Shown here: one piece after another, positions 1 to 13,104 of the stretch
How the letters are laid out: each line of letters starts with the position of its first letter
How positions within the stretch are numbered: position 1 is the stretch's first letter
Source: Mercenaria mercenaria
Taxonomy: Eukaryota; Mollusca; Bivalvia; Venerida; Veneridae
Reading direction: 5' to 3'
NCBI RefSeq assembly: GCF_021730395.1
Contig: NC_069378.1
Location: 42,421,001 to 42,485,000, forward strand
DNA: 64,000 nucleotides
Made by a program: the position numbers and the translations under genes
Notes under the pieces: generated by a model
What the model saw: only the letters and a program-made list of their open reading frames with translations
What the model was told of the DNA's origin: nothing
The model's database searches: none

Positions 1-2521
1 CTATGAATGGAAGCAATCTTCATACATATTTTATATTGTGCATGAAACAGGTCATGACACGAAGACAGTAATTCTCAGTTACTTAAAGGAAGAAGGATTA
101 TAACATTCTGACGCGCAAAACCTTGCTGGAAGGGTTTGGCTATTTCAGTCCATGTATGATGTTTTCGAGGCGTGACCTTTTTCGTATTTATTGTCCTTTG
201 AGTAAAATGGATATATTTGGTAAGAAACACTGGACACAAACGAAATAAAAGAGTCATCATTTTTCTTTTACAATTATGTCAAAAGTATTCTTACACTAAC
301 AAACAATATACCAAATAAACCCAACTAACTAATTTCGATCATTTATTTAAACTTTAAACACTTGCTGATATCTTAAAGTGATTTCTTCTACAATGCATTT
401 GTATAGTTGGCGAATAAGCAAAATGTACGGATATGAATAATTCATTTTAGTATAACGTCATAATGTATTTCATTAAAATTGTCTGAATAAATTATATGAA
501 AAGCTTAACAAAATCATATTTCAGTTAAATGATAACTGTTGTATGAAAAGAGACAAAAATGATTTTTTTTTTCGCGGTAAAACAGTTCACATTTTCAGTG
601 TGGAAAGGAAGATTAAATGTTTTAATGTAAAGAGATATTGTCCGTTTAACAATGAAAGACTTATGCGACAGATTTAATTTATGCGAATGAACATGTTGTC
701 AAGACACGATCTCGTGCGATTATTTGCTTGAAAACACTCTTAAATATATAAATAGATTTTATAGAAATAGAACTCATCGAAATAAATTAAAAAAAAACAA
801 CAACATATTTACAAGACTGTTACCTTTTTGAAGTGTTGGAAGTATTTTAGATAAGACTACTACAGATTTCATTTCTCAACAAATGAACTGTAGAAATAAT
901 CGTTTAGATTTTGAAACATATGCATAATACCAATGTTCTTATGGGAGAGTATAGTACCGTTTTTCAACAGTATTTCAGTTATGAAACTGGAGACTGTTAA
1001 ATATTTATGCCTATAAATACAATATTCCCGAAACGTATGCGGACCAGATTATGCTATTTCAAAAGTAATACAGTAACACAATTGTAAAGTTCGGTTTAAT
1101 TCTGTAAGCTCTCGATGGAAAGCGCAAAGGCTAGAAGTCGATACCTTTGCATAAATGAAGCTCAGGGCAGCCTTACGGGTACTAGTTTTATAACGCTCTC
1201 ATTTTCATTGGGACGATTGTAATTTTTATGAATGAATTCTGTGTTATTGGGAACATGTTATAATAATGCTCAACTCACAGCCAATGGCCACAGACCAATA
1301 TAATTAATAGACTTATTGGATTGATGGAGGTGACACCGTTTTTAAAATATATCCAAAACATATAAAAATTAGTGTCCTGAAACTGATATATTATTCCCCT
1401 TTTATTGTAAAAAGAAACAGCTTAAAATGTCATGTAATGAAGTGGTAAGTATGTGTCATTGCTTTGTTCTCAATTTTTAAATACTTTTATGTGTAATGTT
1501 TTACATCTCAATATTATCAACATATTTTTAGTGGAATTTTCACATGTATAACCTCTTATTGTTTGATTCAAAAACGGTGTCTTCTCTTGACATTCTTACA
1601 TTCTTTCACATTTCTCTTTTGCACCTCAAATTGTAGTTCGTTAACTAACTTCAAATATATATATTTTCATTCCAAAGAGCTTCAAACATTTAGTCAAAGT
1701 GTTTTGATTTCTCTTTCGTTAAGCGGTATGAGGATGAGGGTAATTATAAGATGAGTTTTGATCAAATTCAGGCCGTCATTTTTCTTAAAAGGATAAGTTC
1801 TTGGAAAGCGTGACACACTGAAACAATTCAGCCTGCGCCAGATATCGTTCATCGCAATGTTTTTTTAACTTTTGCCGGCAAAATAGAAATCAAATAATTT
1901 GCCACAATTCGCTAACGTCTGCTAAACGTCTCAAGTTATATATAGATCCATAAACTTAACTATTCACAAATATCAGTTGAAGCCCGTTACATTGCTGTTT
2001 GTTTTATATAATAAGTATTTCGAAACCCGTCTTGTTGGCAAATAGGTTGACATAGAAGTGGGACGGGTATACCCGTCTTGTAGGCAGCGAAGGGGTTAAA
2101 CCTTTCTTTTGATAAAATTAGCGTTAAGAAATGTGTTCCATTCTAGGAAAAAACAGTCATATAAGTTTTACCTGTGTTTTGAAAATAATATATTGCCATT
2201 CATTGTGTTTTGGCCCAAAGCCATACACAAAGGTATAAAACTGAAACAAATCATTTTCCCAAATAGGCAAACCTTAGTTTTAAATCTCGTTTAAAACTTA
2301 ATGAGGGGTACTACGTTTTACTCCATTTGTACACCCACATCTTTTTGTTATACAGACTTTCTAAACAGTTATTCCCAAAACTGTGTAGATTTTGCAGCAC
2401 ATTCTGAATAATACGAAAAGATACAAACGTTAATGTTTTACTCTAGCTTAAATCCCAATCTACAATAGCATACAACCATAACCTAACGTACAGAGCTACC
2501 TGAAAGAAAGCTGATATCTAT
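1..2521. other. 5' flank, no gene recognised
   Basis: This is AT-rich sequence with no open frame I can support. The short open stretches are not conserved in any way visible here. At about 2026-2099 there is a small relic containing the palindrome CGGGTATACCCG followed by a GGGGTTAA end, which looks like a fragment of a dispersed repeat. Nothing else was identified. Confidence 0.5.
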
Positions 2522-2714
2522 GAGCCGCGCAATGAGTAAACCAACATGGTGCATTTGCGACCAGCAAGGACCAAGACAGGCCTGCGCATCCGCGCAGTCT
2601 GGTCAAGACCCATGATGTTCGCTTTCAAAGCCTATTACAATTAAAGAAACCGTTAGCGAACAGAATGGATGCTGGTCGATAATGCACTATGTTGGTTTTA
2701 TCATAGTGCGGCCC
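2522..2714. mobile_element. Foldback MITE, GAGCCGCGCC family (internally deleted copy)
   Basis: The element begins GAGCCGCGC and ends with the near-complement GTGCGGCCC. Its left arm holds the CTGCGCATCCGCGCAGTCTGG core. Other family members (5506-5740, 16116-16359, 53400-53634) are about 235-245 bp; this one lacks part of the right arm. It has no coding capacity. It lies about 360 bp upstream of gene 1. Confidence 0.75.
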
Positions 2715-3073
2715 ATATTTTCTTTTAAACTAAATTCACTGTATACAGTTTTTTTTTTTTATTTCTCATTCATTTCCTTTTGATACAGTAGTCTTCTTTC
2801 ATGCAAATTGCTCTGTATTTGCTATTTTGTTGATATTGAATATGCATAATATGTGCGCAGTAAAATAACACTTAAATAGTGTTTTCTTAAGTACTTCCTT
2901 CGTAATTTAGACAAGTTGTCATATAAACTAACATGCACATTAATTATTCAAATGTGTTCTTTCTTAGTCAAAAGGTTGGCCTTCAATTAAATTTGTTCAG
3001 TTCTCCTTCTGTGTTTGTCGGTGTAAGGTTAATTTATTTACTACATTTTTGACTTGTTGAATCCAACGCAGCA

Positions 3074-6000
3074 ATGGAACAGTCTATGCTACGAGGATTG
3101 ATCATATGTAGTTTTGTATGCTGCTATGTCTGTCTCCATGTACCATTTGACCTTAAAGGATGGAAGGCTTTGCCTCTTGGCAACACTCAGGCTGTACAAT
3201 CAATGGTTTTAGCCGCCGAACACCTCGGAGCAACGTTGAAAAAAGGTGTAACTGCTTATCAATGGATTGAAGTAAGTTGATTACTAGTATTGCAAGTAAG
3301 TCGAAGGGATTACATATTTATACACCTAGATACCCGCGTTTAAATGGATGATATGCTACATGTATTTAGATAACAGAGATTAAGCTGAAGGGATAACATA
3401 AACATGTAGTAAGTATTTAAGGAGGTAGGTTACCTTGTTACAAGGGTAAATTCAAATTAGTTGAACCGCAGCACATTTTTGTATTTCGTGTAATATGAAG
3501 TTTTAACTGCTATAATCTCAATTTCGTTTGTCTCTGTCCCTTCAAGTTCAATTTTTATCCAGGTTTGAAGAGCATGACCCTCCAAAGGTATTTCATATGA
3601 AAGAAGAAGGAAAATACGGATATTTAACACTTTTCAGTGTATTTTAGTTTCATTGATATCCGTAGAAGTCTGCATAATTGATAATTTTACTAGTATGCAC
3701 GTTATCTTTCTAATAAAAGCTTAAAATGTATATGTCGCGGGGCTCGTGTTTCCATGGTAACGCATTTTCTCTCATTTTTAAACAACTATGTATAAAAATA
3801 GGGGTTTTCGACGGCTTCAGTGCCATTCTGTTAATGACCAACATGGAATATTTGGGTAATATCATTAGCAAAATGCCAAGCACTTTACATGGTACCCTAT
3901 TTTTCTTAAAGTTTAAAGTAACCATGGCAACAGAGATGTTTAAAATAGCTTATATCTTGCTTTTTGTCGTAGTTTCTTATAAAAAATATTGAAAAAGATT
4001 ATCTTTCTAGTTAATGTAGCTATAAAACATATTATTTCTAACGTAAGTTATATTTTCGTGTTATTTGCATTTATTCAAAATAATTTCACAGCTTAGAATA
4101 CTTACAGCAGTACCCCTCGTCTGGCATTTTTCATAAAAAAATCGTTCAGCATGCTGCTATTATTCTCATGGATATTGTTGAAATGAAAATAAAAAGCCGA
4201 AGCTGTGTTTCTTAAATAGACCAGTGTCAACGCTTTTAAATTTTACATTTAGATACATAGGTCACGGTTTTCGTTTCCATGGTAACATCAATTCAATTCA
4301 AAAAACCACATTTTTCTACCGAAATTTGAACAATTTTAGATCTTAGTTTTAGTATATAAGTAACAAATTATAAACGGAACCTGAAAAATAGGTATTACAA
4401 ATCAAACTGCTAGATTTTCATTTGAAAATGGCCGTAACAAGTAACCTTTCACCCAACTATATACCAAATAACATTGGTTACCATCATCCATTTTCTTACA
4501 TTCCGCATAACATTTCAATATAACTACATAAAAGAAGCAAAATATTGATTTTTATTCAGCGCAAAAGACTCATAAAAATATTTCAGCAAATAATGGTTAT
4601 TTGAAAATAGTTAAAATAAAAAAAATGCACAGAATTACGTACTTTCAAGACAAAAACTATTGATTTTGCGCGGTAACTGACACGTAACGTCATGACGTCA
4701 GTGACGTCATTTTAAGGCAACATTGTTTTGAAGCGTTTCTTTGGCAATTTATTCATCATTTCTGAATTATTAAACCATAAAGCATCAGCTCGAAGACAGG
4801 TTCATGATTTGTTTTCAGAAGAATGAATATACAAACACATTTAGTTTGTCGTAAACGTCGTCGTAAATCGTCACGTTAGCTTCCGGTTGGACATGCGCAC
4901 ATACAAATATGAAGGTAACCTACCTCCTTAAATAACAGCATGTAAGCTCACTTTGTTAAGAGAATATTTTGCCAACATTTAGAGGTAAGTTTTATTATTT
5001 TGTACATACATAGTATGTATAGGCCAAAAGGATTCATACGCCCTGTAATTAGTGTTTCCAGATCATTTTTACAAGCTATTACCTGTTAATTTGGATTTAG
5101 AAACTGTAAAATCTCAAAATAAAAGTTTTCTCATGGAACTGTGACGAAATAATACTGCTTTAAAGTGTTTTTGTTTTAAATTACCAAAACATTTTTGTTC
5201 TAAAGGTCGGGTTTCATCGCTGAAATACATTAAAGTTTCATGGAGGCTTTAAAGAACTAATTAAGTTAAACATAAAGAACTGGTGGAAATAATACGTTCA
5301 GGCTAATGAGTGTCAACATGCTGTACTAGATAAATGAGCCGCGCCACGACAAAATCAACATAGTGCGTCTGCGACCAGCATTGATCCAGACCAGCCTGCG
5401 CATCCGCGTAGTCTGATCAGGATCCATGTTGTTCGCTAACAGTTTCTCCATATGAAATTAATTTCAAGACTGACCTATTAAATCATCAGACTGTTAGACT
5501 TATTTGAGGCGCGCAATGAGAAAACCAACATGGTGCGTTTGCGACTAGCGTGAATCCAGACCAGCCTGCGCTCCCGCGAAGTCTGGTCAGGATCCATACT
5601 GGTCGTTTTCAAATACTACTGCAATTAGAGAAACCATTAGCGAACAACATGGATCCTGACCAGACTGCGCGGATGCGCAGGCTGGTCTGGATCCATGCTG
5701 GTCGCAAACACACTATGTTGTTTTTCTCATGGCGCGGCTCAAATGTTTCATGTTAAAGTTGTTTAGTCAAGATTTACGACAGTGTATTTATGCATATTTT
5801 AACAGTCAATCAAAACCCGTCGCTAGTCTCAAAACGGATATCTCGATATCATGACTGAATGTTTTTCACATCATTTTTTTCAAAGTGTGCCCAATGCACT
5901 AGAAATTTTTAATGACAAAACATAATTTTATAAATTTAATTAATTTTTCGAAATGTGTACAAATTCATTTATCACACATTTATGTTTATAGCTTCTTTTT

Positions 6001-7977
6001 TTTGTTGTTAGAAAATGAATATTTTTCTCAATGTTCTTTATTTGCTTTATTCTGAGTATAATGTTTTAAATTTTCCATAATAATTTGGTTCATCAAAAAT
6101 TTTTTATTTGAATTAATACAAACGTACAAATACAAAGTTAAACAACTATACAAAACGAAAGAAACTATAAAAACCATCTAATGTTTATTGACACCGTTGA
6201 AGAGTGCATAACATACATTAATATGAATGCGTTATTGTATTACATTAATAAAGTTTTTAGGATTTTACATGCTCGTTTACATAAGACAGGGTTCGCCCTA
6301 CCAGAAGGACAGCGGGAAATGAGAACGGTTTCTTGCCTACTTGTGCCAAGGGTAGGAGATACAGCTGTCAGTCACAAACAATGACACTATTCATGCACGT
6401 TATCAGACAATTAAATTCTTTCCCCGTCAGATAGGCAAAATATTCTGTAAGCTGTTTGTGTTTACTTAAATCATGTGTAAGTGCCCTTACTCACTCTTAA
6501 CTGAAATGGTATTACATATGGCGCTTCACTGATGATATAAAACTCTGTGAGAAGTTACATTTTATTTAGTAGTGATATTATATACATACATGTAATAATG
6601 ATATATCATTGAATCATGATATCTTAGTATATTATGTATTGCTTAGAATGTGATAGAATACCGTTGTTTATTTTTTGTAAGGAATTAGCTGCGTATTTTC
6701 ATTGCCGAATTATTTGCCAGCTCGGCATATTTTAGATACAGCTTCTGTCGTAAGACATATTGTAGCACAATGTCATCATAAACAGTATACATGCAAACGA
6801 GAGAAAATAGAGAATGTCAAATAATTATCAACCAGAAATTCTATCAGTATTGTAATAAATTTTGCCAATATTGTATACAAGGTAAGTAATGTGACTTCCA
6901 AAGTTTCAAATATAACGTAACAAATTTCTTATATTTTTTAACTTCAGGATGTTCCGGGCTGGGATTTATACAGAGTGTCCTTCATAAGTGCATTTCAAGG
7001 GAAAAACGTAAGTTCCGTTAAAGTAAACAGAGCTAGAATCTGAAAACGAAAATATAAATTAATATTACCAAAACAAATGTTACAGAATGTTTATTTTGTA
7101 TTTTATCATGTTTATAGTCTTCAAGGATGCAACAGAAATCAAATTATTAAAGTGTAAGATTTATCATTTCGCAGTCAAAACATGAATGTAATGATTCTTG
7201 CACATTATTTATGGTCATCTTAAATTATTAATTCTTGTTCAATAGACACAACTCTTTAAAATGATACTAAAAATCATGGGGTCATCAGGCATCGAAATGT
7301 TTGTGGATTGGATAACCGAAACAAACTAACCAAACCCTCATCAAACATTTGTGAAAAAAAAGCTATCTGGCCGCAACCACATCTTGATGTCATATCTCGT
7401 AGAAGCCATTTCTTAACAAACTTTGAAAAACTGTTTATTATTGTGTCGTACTTTAAACTAGATAAAGAGTACTGTTTAAAAGTCTGAAACGCACTTTTCG
7501 CAGATTAGAGACAAGAATGTGAAACATGGAGGGATAATGCTAAATTCAGATCAAAGCTTAATATCCAGAAGTAATATTTTACTGAAAGACGTAACAAAAC
7601 GTATTTATTTCATCTTCAAATGTTCTGTTCCAAAGATAGAGCGTGTGAGCAAAAACTGTTCTTAGTGCTCACCTGTATCTCGATAACAAAATAGCAATAA
7701 TCATGCCAGAAATTGCAACAACTGTGTCAGTGCATACGGTTATGTTAGAGAATTGCGCATCAGTAGATAGAAATGCTTACTTTCGTGAATACTATGTGGA
7801 TTTCAAAGAAACATTTCAGTGTGATGTATAATTTTCATTTTTCTTCAGGCTTATGAATGTCATGCAGATGTGGTTTGGATATTAAAGCCAGCCAACGCAA
7901 CAGTATTTAACACAGGATGTCTACCAGCGCCATTTAACGCAAAGGATCCTAGTTACGCTACGATTAAAACTGGCTAA
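3074..7977 (+). CDS. Gene 1: secreted cystatin-like small protein, three exons, 128 aa
   Basis: Exons are 3074-3271, 6948-7007 and 7849-7977; all introns are phase 0 with GTAAGT donors and TTCAG acceptors. Exon 1 encodes a hydrophobic, Cys-rich leader (start MEQSMLRGLIICSFV), then a KGWKAL motif aligning with the GWREI of genes 2, 5 and 6, then a helix ending AYQWIE. Exon 2 encodes DVPGWDLYRVSFISAFQGKN; its VPG sits where cystatins carry QxVxG. Exon 3 encodes YECHADVVW, a second Cys 20 residues after the first, and a 19-residue tail absent from the other members. Possible AATAAA signals lie at 8053 and 8062. No TATA box was seen upstream. It is the oldest-diverged member, outside the duplicated block. 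Intron 1 (3.7 kb) is swollen by three transposon copies. The cystatin assignment is inference; the gene model itself is well supported by homology to the other copies. Confidence 0.75.
3421..4927. mobile_element. Non-autonomous DNA transposon with TTAA target duplication, 1507 bp, in gene 1 intron 1
   Basis: Terminal inverted repeats GGAGGTAGGTTACCTT (left) and its complement at 4911-4927 are flanked on both sides by TTAA (3417-3420 and 4928-4931). TTAA duplication is typical of piggyBac-type insertion, but the ends do not begin CCY as classical piggyBac ends do, so the family is left open. No transposase frame is visible. Near the right end (4693-4709) are two TGACGTCA sites in tandem. Confidence 0.75.
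5336..5450. mobile_element. Half copy of the GAGCCGCGCC foldback MITE
   Basis: Only the left arm is present, from GAGCCGCGCC through the CTGCGCATCCGCG core to CAGTTTCTCCA. The sequence after it does not match the family. It lies in intron 1 of gene 1, 55 bp before a full copy. Confidence 0.75.
5506..5740. mobile_element. Foldback MITE, GAGCCGCGCC family (full copy)
   Basis: Two long arms form a near-perfect hairpin: the left arm has CCTGCGCTCCCGCGAAGTCTG and the right arm CAGACTGCGCGGATGCGCAG. The ends are GAGGCGCGC and GCGCGGCTC. Any open frame across it is only a translation of the repeat. It lies in intron 1 of gene 1. Confidence 0.8.
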
Positions 7978-8404
7978 GAATGAACAACATATCCAACTTT
8001 TGCAAACATTCTAATCTTGAACGCATTTTGAGTTAAACAAATGATTTAATCTAATAAATTCAATAAATGAAACAAACACAAATACGAACTGTGATTCTGT
8101 ATGACCGGAAAATAAAAGCAGCACAGAACTTTTCATATTGTGAAACAATTACAGGTAGTCTAAAAGGTTTATCTAATTTTATAAAGTAAATAAACACACA
8201 AACCACAATTCATACCCGACTGAATTTCTCACATCTAGTTTATATTAATCAATCTGTAAATGATATATGATAATAATATAATAAATAATATATCGACTTT
8301 ACTCGATAATGACTTTCTTGCAGTGTATTATATATTTTACCATTCGTAGAAAATCTTAATTGTGAGACATTTGTTCTAGATGCTAGATAACTGTTTCAAA
8401 GCTA
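7978..8404. other. Gene 1 3' flank
   Basis: This is AT-rich sequence with candidate polyadenylation signals AATAAA at 8053-8058 and 8062-8067 just after the gene 1 stop. No other feature was seen before the hairpin element at 8405. Confidence 0.5.
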
Positions 8405-8601
8405 CGGTGCCCCTAAAGTGACATGTTACGCACATTTTTCCAATTAGGTAATGTGAGACTTTTTTTTTATTTCGTTTAAACGAAATAACTTATTTCGTTT
8501 AAACGAAATCATTTCGTTTCATTCGTTTAAACGAAATAAAAAAAAGTCTCACATTACCTAATTGGAAAAAATGTGTGTAACATGTCACTTTAGGGGCACC
8601 G
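8405..8601. mobile_element. Hairpin MITE with TA target duplication (Tc1/mariner-like ends)
   Basis: Inverted arms of about 80 bp start CGGTGCCCCTAAAGTGACAT and end with the complement, flanked by TA on each side. The centre holds three copies of the self-complementary core CGTTTAAACG. No coding capacity. TA flanks and a compact palindromic body fit a mariner-type MITE; the superfamily is inferred only from the TA. Confidence 0.8.
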
Positions 8602-9750
8602 TACAAAGCATGTATGGGGTTTGATCTTGTTAATCATTATTTAACTTTTTCATAAAATAAAATTGGTTCCCTTATAGCATTGTGTTTAATGATTTTATTT
8701 CATTGCGTTTCGTCTCATGTTGTACCTGTACGTGCTAAAAATCATGCAGACAAGAATAATCTCCCCTATTTACCAGTAGTTTCTTTTAATGCTTGTATAT
8801 TTTTTCTCTACACCGTTAAACCTGCTGAATTTCTCAAATGGACTGGTCCGTTATTCAATTTGGGCAGCACAACTTATTTTTCAAAGGGGTGTTTACTGAA
8901 AATTTACTGGATGTATAGCGAACTGATCATGGTCTGCACTTATCGCAAAAGGCAAAATTACTTGCCGCCAGCAGGCTGAAAGTATTTGTTTATTAACACA
9001 GGTTTAAGTACGATGTAGCTCTTTTCCACATTAACAATAGTCGTACGAACGGTTTGTAAGTGAAAAACATATTATATGCTCAACTTTACGAAGAGGCAGA
9101 CTTTTAAAACTACAAATGATAAATAACTATATGCCCTTAAAAACATAACTTAAGTTTATTATGTGCGTTCTAATCCTTCTGTATTGTAACATATGATTTC
9201 CTTCTGGCATCATAAATGCACGGTTTGAAATGTCGTTGGCTCACCTTCCACTTTGTATACACAGTGTTCTATATTTAAACCCTTACTCTGTTAAATTTCT
9301 ATAATGAATTGCCCATCTTGTACCATTAACTATTAAAAGGGGTATTTACCAAAAATATTCTGACTGAATGGCGAACAGTGCAGATCTTGACCAGACTGCA
9401 TGAATGTGCAGTCTGATCATGATGTACACTGGTCGTGTCAAGCATGATAAGGGTTAAGCATTGCATAATGACACGGTCAGTGCAGATTTTACATAGATAA
9501 TCGATCGTGTTATACACTCGAGAGTTAAAACTTCAAACAAAACCATTCATCTTAAGAACAAATCACTCCTTTGGTTGTGTTAAAATTATGACATTTTTCA
9601 ATTATAGCCTCAATTATAAGCATTGACTGAAATTTTGGCTAGCTGTTAAACTGGACACTTTGTGTGCTTTCCACTGACAAGATGCTGGAAAAAATATAAT
9701 TCTTGTCTTTTTAATTTCTTTAATAAGTAATCAAACCAATACGAAAGTTT
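8602..9750. repeat. Spacer with two copies of an AACCCTTA...TAAGGGTT repeat
   Basis: A short inverted-ended element spans about 9278-9456: the left end is AACCCTTACTCTG and the right end CATGATAAGGGTT, with an internal CAGTCTGATCATGATGTACACTGGTC-type block. A much more decayed copy lies at about 8809-8983. The family recurs in opposite orientation at 13105-13308 and truncated at about 41398-41490. The open frame across the 8680-8979 copy is a shadow of the repeat, not a gene. Confidence 0.6.
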
Positions 9751-10837
9751 TTGGAAGGACACATGGTACAAATAAGAGGAAAATAGATCTAGAATAATTA
9801 TAATAGGTTTCTTTATTAACTGATTGTTGTCTGACTAATTTAAGATAAAGAACTCAAAATAGATAACTTTATAACGACATAAAAAGATAAAAATATATAT
9901 AATGTATGTTGGCATTTAAAATGCCTGACATTTTGGTTCATATTTTGTTGTGTTGACTCTGTATGTTGTGAAATTGTTTCGATAAAATATGATTTACAAC
10001 ATTCGCCGAAGTCTGAAGTAGTAAATCAATAAATATATGTAGAAAATGAATGATTTAGTTTGTTTTACATAGTAGAAATGAAAATTAATAGGCAAACAGA
10101 AGTGATATAATAAATTGCTGACAGGTGTGACTAATAGAATACATTTTAAACATTAATCAAAGTTGCGGTTTAACATAAATGAAAAATTGCGGTTGAGATA
10201 TTGATAGACGATGAGGTTATAACATGAATTATACATGTATGTTAGAATGTGTCAACAACGCGGTTTTTATACGAATTAATAACGCAACCATGGAGTATGT
10301 CCAATTTTTATGTATAATCAAAATCAGTTTAAACCGGTGCTAGAGGGCGAAATGGATGTTGCACATTTCACTATCTCTCATTTGAGTCTGTTATTACTTT
10401 ACTTAGTTGCATTCTTTTCCTTCTTAGTTTTAAATCATACCATTTCAAGAACGCTCAAGCATGCGATTTTTACAATGATTAACAGTGCGCTTTATCATAA
10501 ATCAACATCGCGGTTTAACCATGAACTGGTTTACCTCTTATAGGAAATAATTTATAAGCCCCTGTTTATTGTAACTCAGTATAGGCACTTATGCATCTTA
10601 AAGGGTTGATGCACGTGCAAAACTTAACCTTTACCTTTAAACATTTAATTTACGTCTAAATATTTTTGGCATTCTAAGCAGTGCACGATGTTCGTGACAA
10701 TCTTGTCAGGAGGAAATATGCATTCTGTGTATTTAAGAAATGTTACAGTGTCTCATGTTTTTCGTTTTCGACTTTAATATTTCAAAGTCAACTATTCTTT
10801 ATAATATATAATATATATCGCAATAAGGCCAGCCCTA

Positions 10838-11150
10838 TTCAGCGGTTTCGCTTCGTGCCCGAAATTAAACGTTTATGAAAATTTTTGGTGTGTAAAATTG
10901 AGCCGCGCCATGAGAAAACCAACATAGTGGGTTTGTGACCAGCATGGATCCAGACCAGCCTGCGCATCCGCGCAGTCTGGTCAGGATCCATGCTGTTCGC
11001 TGACTGTTTCTCCAATTCCAATAGGCTTTAAAAGCGAACAGGTCGCAAACCCACTATGTTGGTTTTCTCATGACGGGGCTCAATTTTACCCACCAAAAAT
11101 TTTCATAAACGTTTAATATCGGGCACGAAGCGAAACCGCTGTATAGCTTT
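10838..11150. mobile_element. Nested palindrome: GAGCCGCGCC MITE inside a larger inverted repeat
   Basis: The inner MITE (10900-11081) is flanked by AATT on both sides. The next 60 bp on each side are also inverted: CAGCGGTTTCGCTTCGTGCC on the left reappears as its complement on the right. In unit 2 only the left outer arm exists (about 39368-39425), with no MITE. The MITE therefore landed after, or together with, formation of the outer palindrome in unit 1. Confidence 0.75.
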
Positions 11151-11153
11151 GCA

Positions 11154-13104
11154 ACCAGCATGGATCCAGAACAGCCTGCATTTTTACTAAGAGCTGGGCA
11201 ATATTTTCGATGTTTGATCTGATTTACAAACTAAACTATTCGGTGTTCAAATATATGTGCAAAAAAAAAAAAAAAAAAAAAGGAAAAACTCTAAAACATC
11301 AACAACAAAAAAGCACAACAAAAAAACCCTATACTTAGCTTGCTTGGGGATGTTGGTTCAATACAGATGTTGGCCCCCTGTCGTAATCGATGTATGGAGG
11401 AGCACTTTTGGTCTAAACAATGTCGGTGCGACGTAAAATAAAACGAAACGAATCAACTCTATACCATCCCGTGTTCATTGGCTTATTTTCTTTTTTTTCA
11501 AATTTTGACGTTAATGTCGCGAAGAAATAATCGTTTGTGTTTGGCCAGTTTTCTTGTTATTTACATTTTATATTTACATTTCATAATTTCATAACTATAT
11601 TAACGTTGCATAAGCTAGATGTGTTGTTCAAAACTATATTTAATTCGAGTGGTTATTGTTTTATAATGGAGGTGACGACAACTATATTTATTCATTTCAA
11701 AGTAATTATCTTAAATGAGCAAAGAATTGCCCCTGATATAAAATGTCTCTGAAACAATGCAAGACGTGAAACTTGACAGTTTTAATTGATACATATGTGC
11801 ATGTTAAAAGAACACGATTAAGAACGGAAATTTCCTTTAATTAATTTCAAACATCTTTCATTTTAGTGTGAATCGTCTCATTTGAATTGACCGTGAAAAG
11901 GGTGTAGTATAACTACCAGCTGAATAAACAAAGTGCACATGGGAAACATAATACGAGTATTTCTTTTCATTTATATAGATAAAAATGAAATTCTTGTTTT
12001 TAGTTTTATGAGTAATGCTTCATGCAGAAGCCACAATAAAACTCCATGTGCATGTATCTAGTCAGTATTTGTCTGTTATTGTACGTCATCATAACAGCAA
12101 AATAACCTACCAAACAGTATTTTTATAACGTACTTAAAATATATTTTAATGAATATTGATGACTGTAGTAGAAAGTTTTATTAAAGCTGATTGTTTTGAT
12201 TACCTCCCTTTATGGTTCATACTGCAAACGTTTATGTGCAGTATTGGAAATAGCGCTTTCCTGACCGAATGATTATGCGGAACATAGATCTATTAACAGC
12301 TGTTTCTCCCGTTTTTAACATTAGATTTAAAGCCTTATGGGACTTTAAATACCGATTAACTTCATACAGTATGTACACATGTCCATGATAAATTATGGAA
12401 CGCTGGTAGATTGGGCTGTTTCCTTGAAGTATACTAGATGTCTCCATTTCAACTTAAATATGAAATAAACATTCATCATTGAATGATTCACAGTGACTTG
12501 GCCGGTGAAGATAGTAAGCATATTCGATAAAGGCAATATCATAGGAAAATAGGTGCTACTGTTACAGTAAATATTGTATGAAGATCCTAGAATAGTGTAG
12601 AAATAATAACTTTAAAGTTACATTCTCCCTGTTCGTTCCAAAGAAAATCATGACGTCCATTTCTTTATGAACTGCAAAGAAAAGGCGCCACAGGTACAAT
12701 AACGTCGGTCGTTGTTTTGGCGACGCTCGCGTGTGGTCAAGGAGAACGTTCCTTAAACGACGTCACAGCTGCTTTATCTGGTGAACTGACCGGGAAGCAG
12801 ATTCAAATGTTAAATACAACGAAAACATTTATAAGTAATTTATAAAAGGTGTAAACACAAGGAAATGAATATAATGTTAATATAAGAAATGAAATGTTTT
12901 TAAAGTTATTGTGAAATTAACGACAAGATATGACTTGCAAATTCATAAATAATCGATAGCACAATTTTGCCGATCACTTCCTGTCGTTACTCTAAAAGAA
13001 TAAATTTATTTCTTATATTTTCAAGTGTGTAACCTTTCTTGAAATGTTCATTATAAATACAACTATAACTGACAATTACGATCAATATACCTCCTTAAAT
13101 ATTA
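11154..13104. other. Distal 5' flank of gene 2 with conserved block
   Basis: A poly-A run lies at about 11261-11281. About 11340-11450 looks like an old SINE 3' end (GGTGCGACGTAAAATAAAAC) and is shared with 39765-39870. About 11690-11850 is a block found upstream of six family genes, with shared words such as ACAATGCAA, GACAGTTTTAAT and AACACGATT. About 12555-12860 is present here but absent from unit 2; no terminal repeats were recognised in it. No coding sequence was found. Confidence 0.5.

Noticed and set aside
8680-8979. 99-codon open frame
   Set aside because: It spans a decayed copy of the AACCCTTA-type repeat; the repeat explains it.
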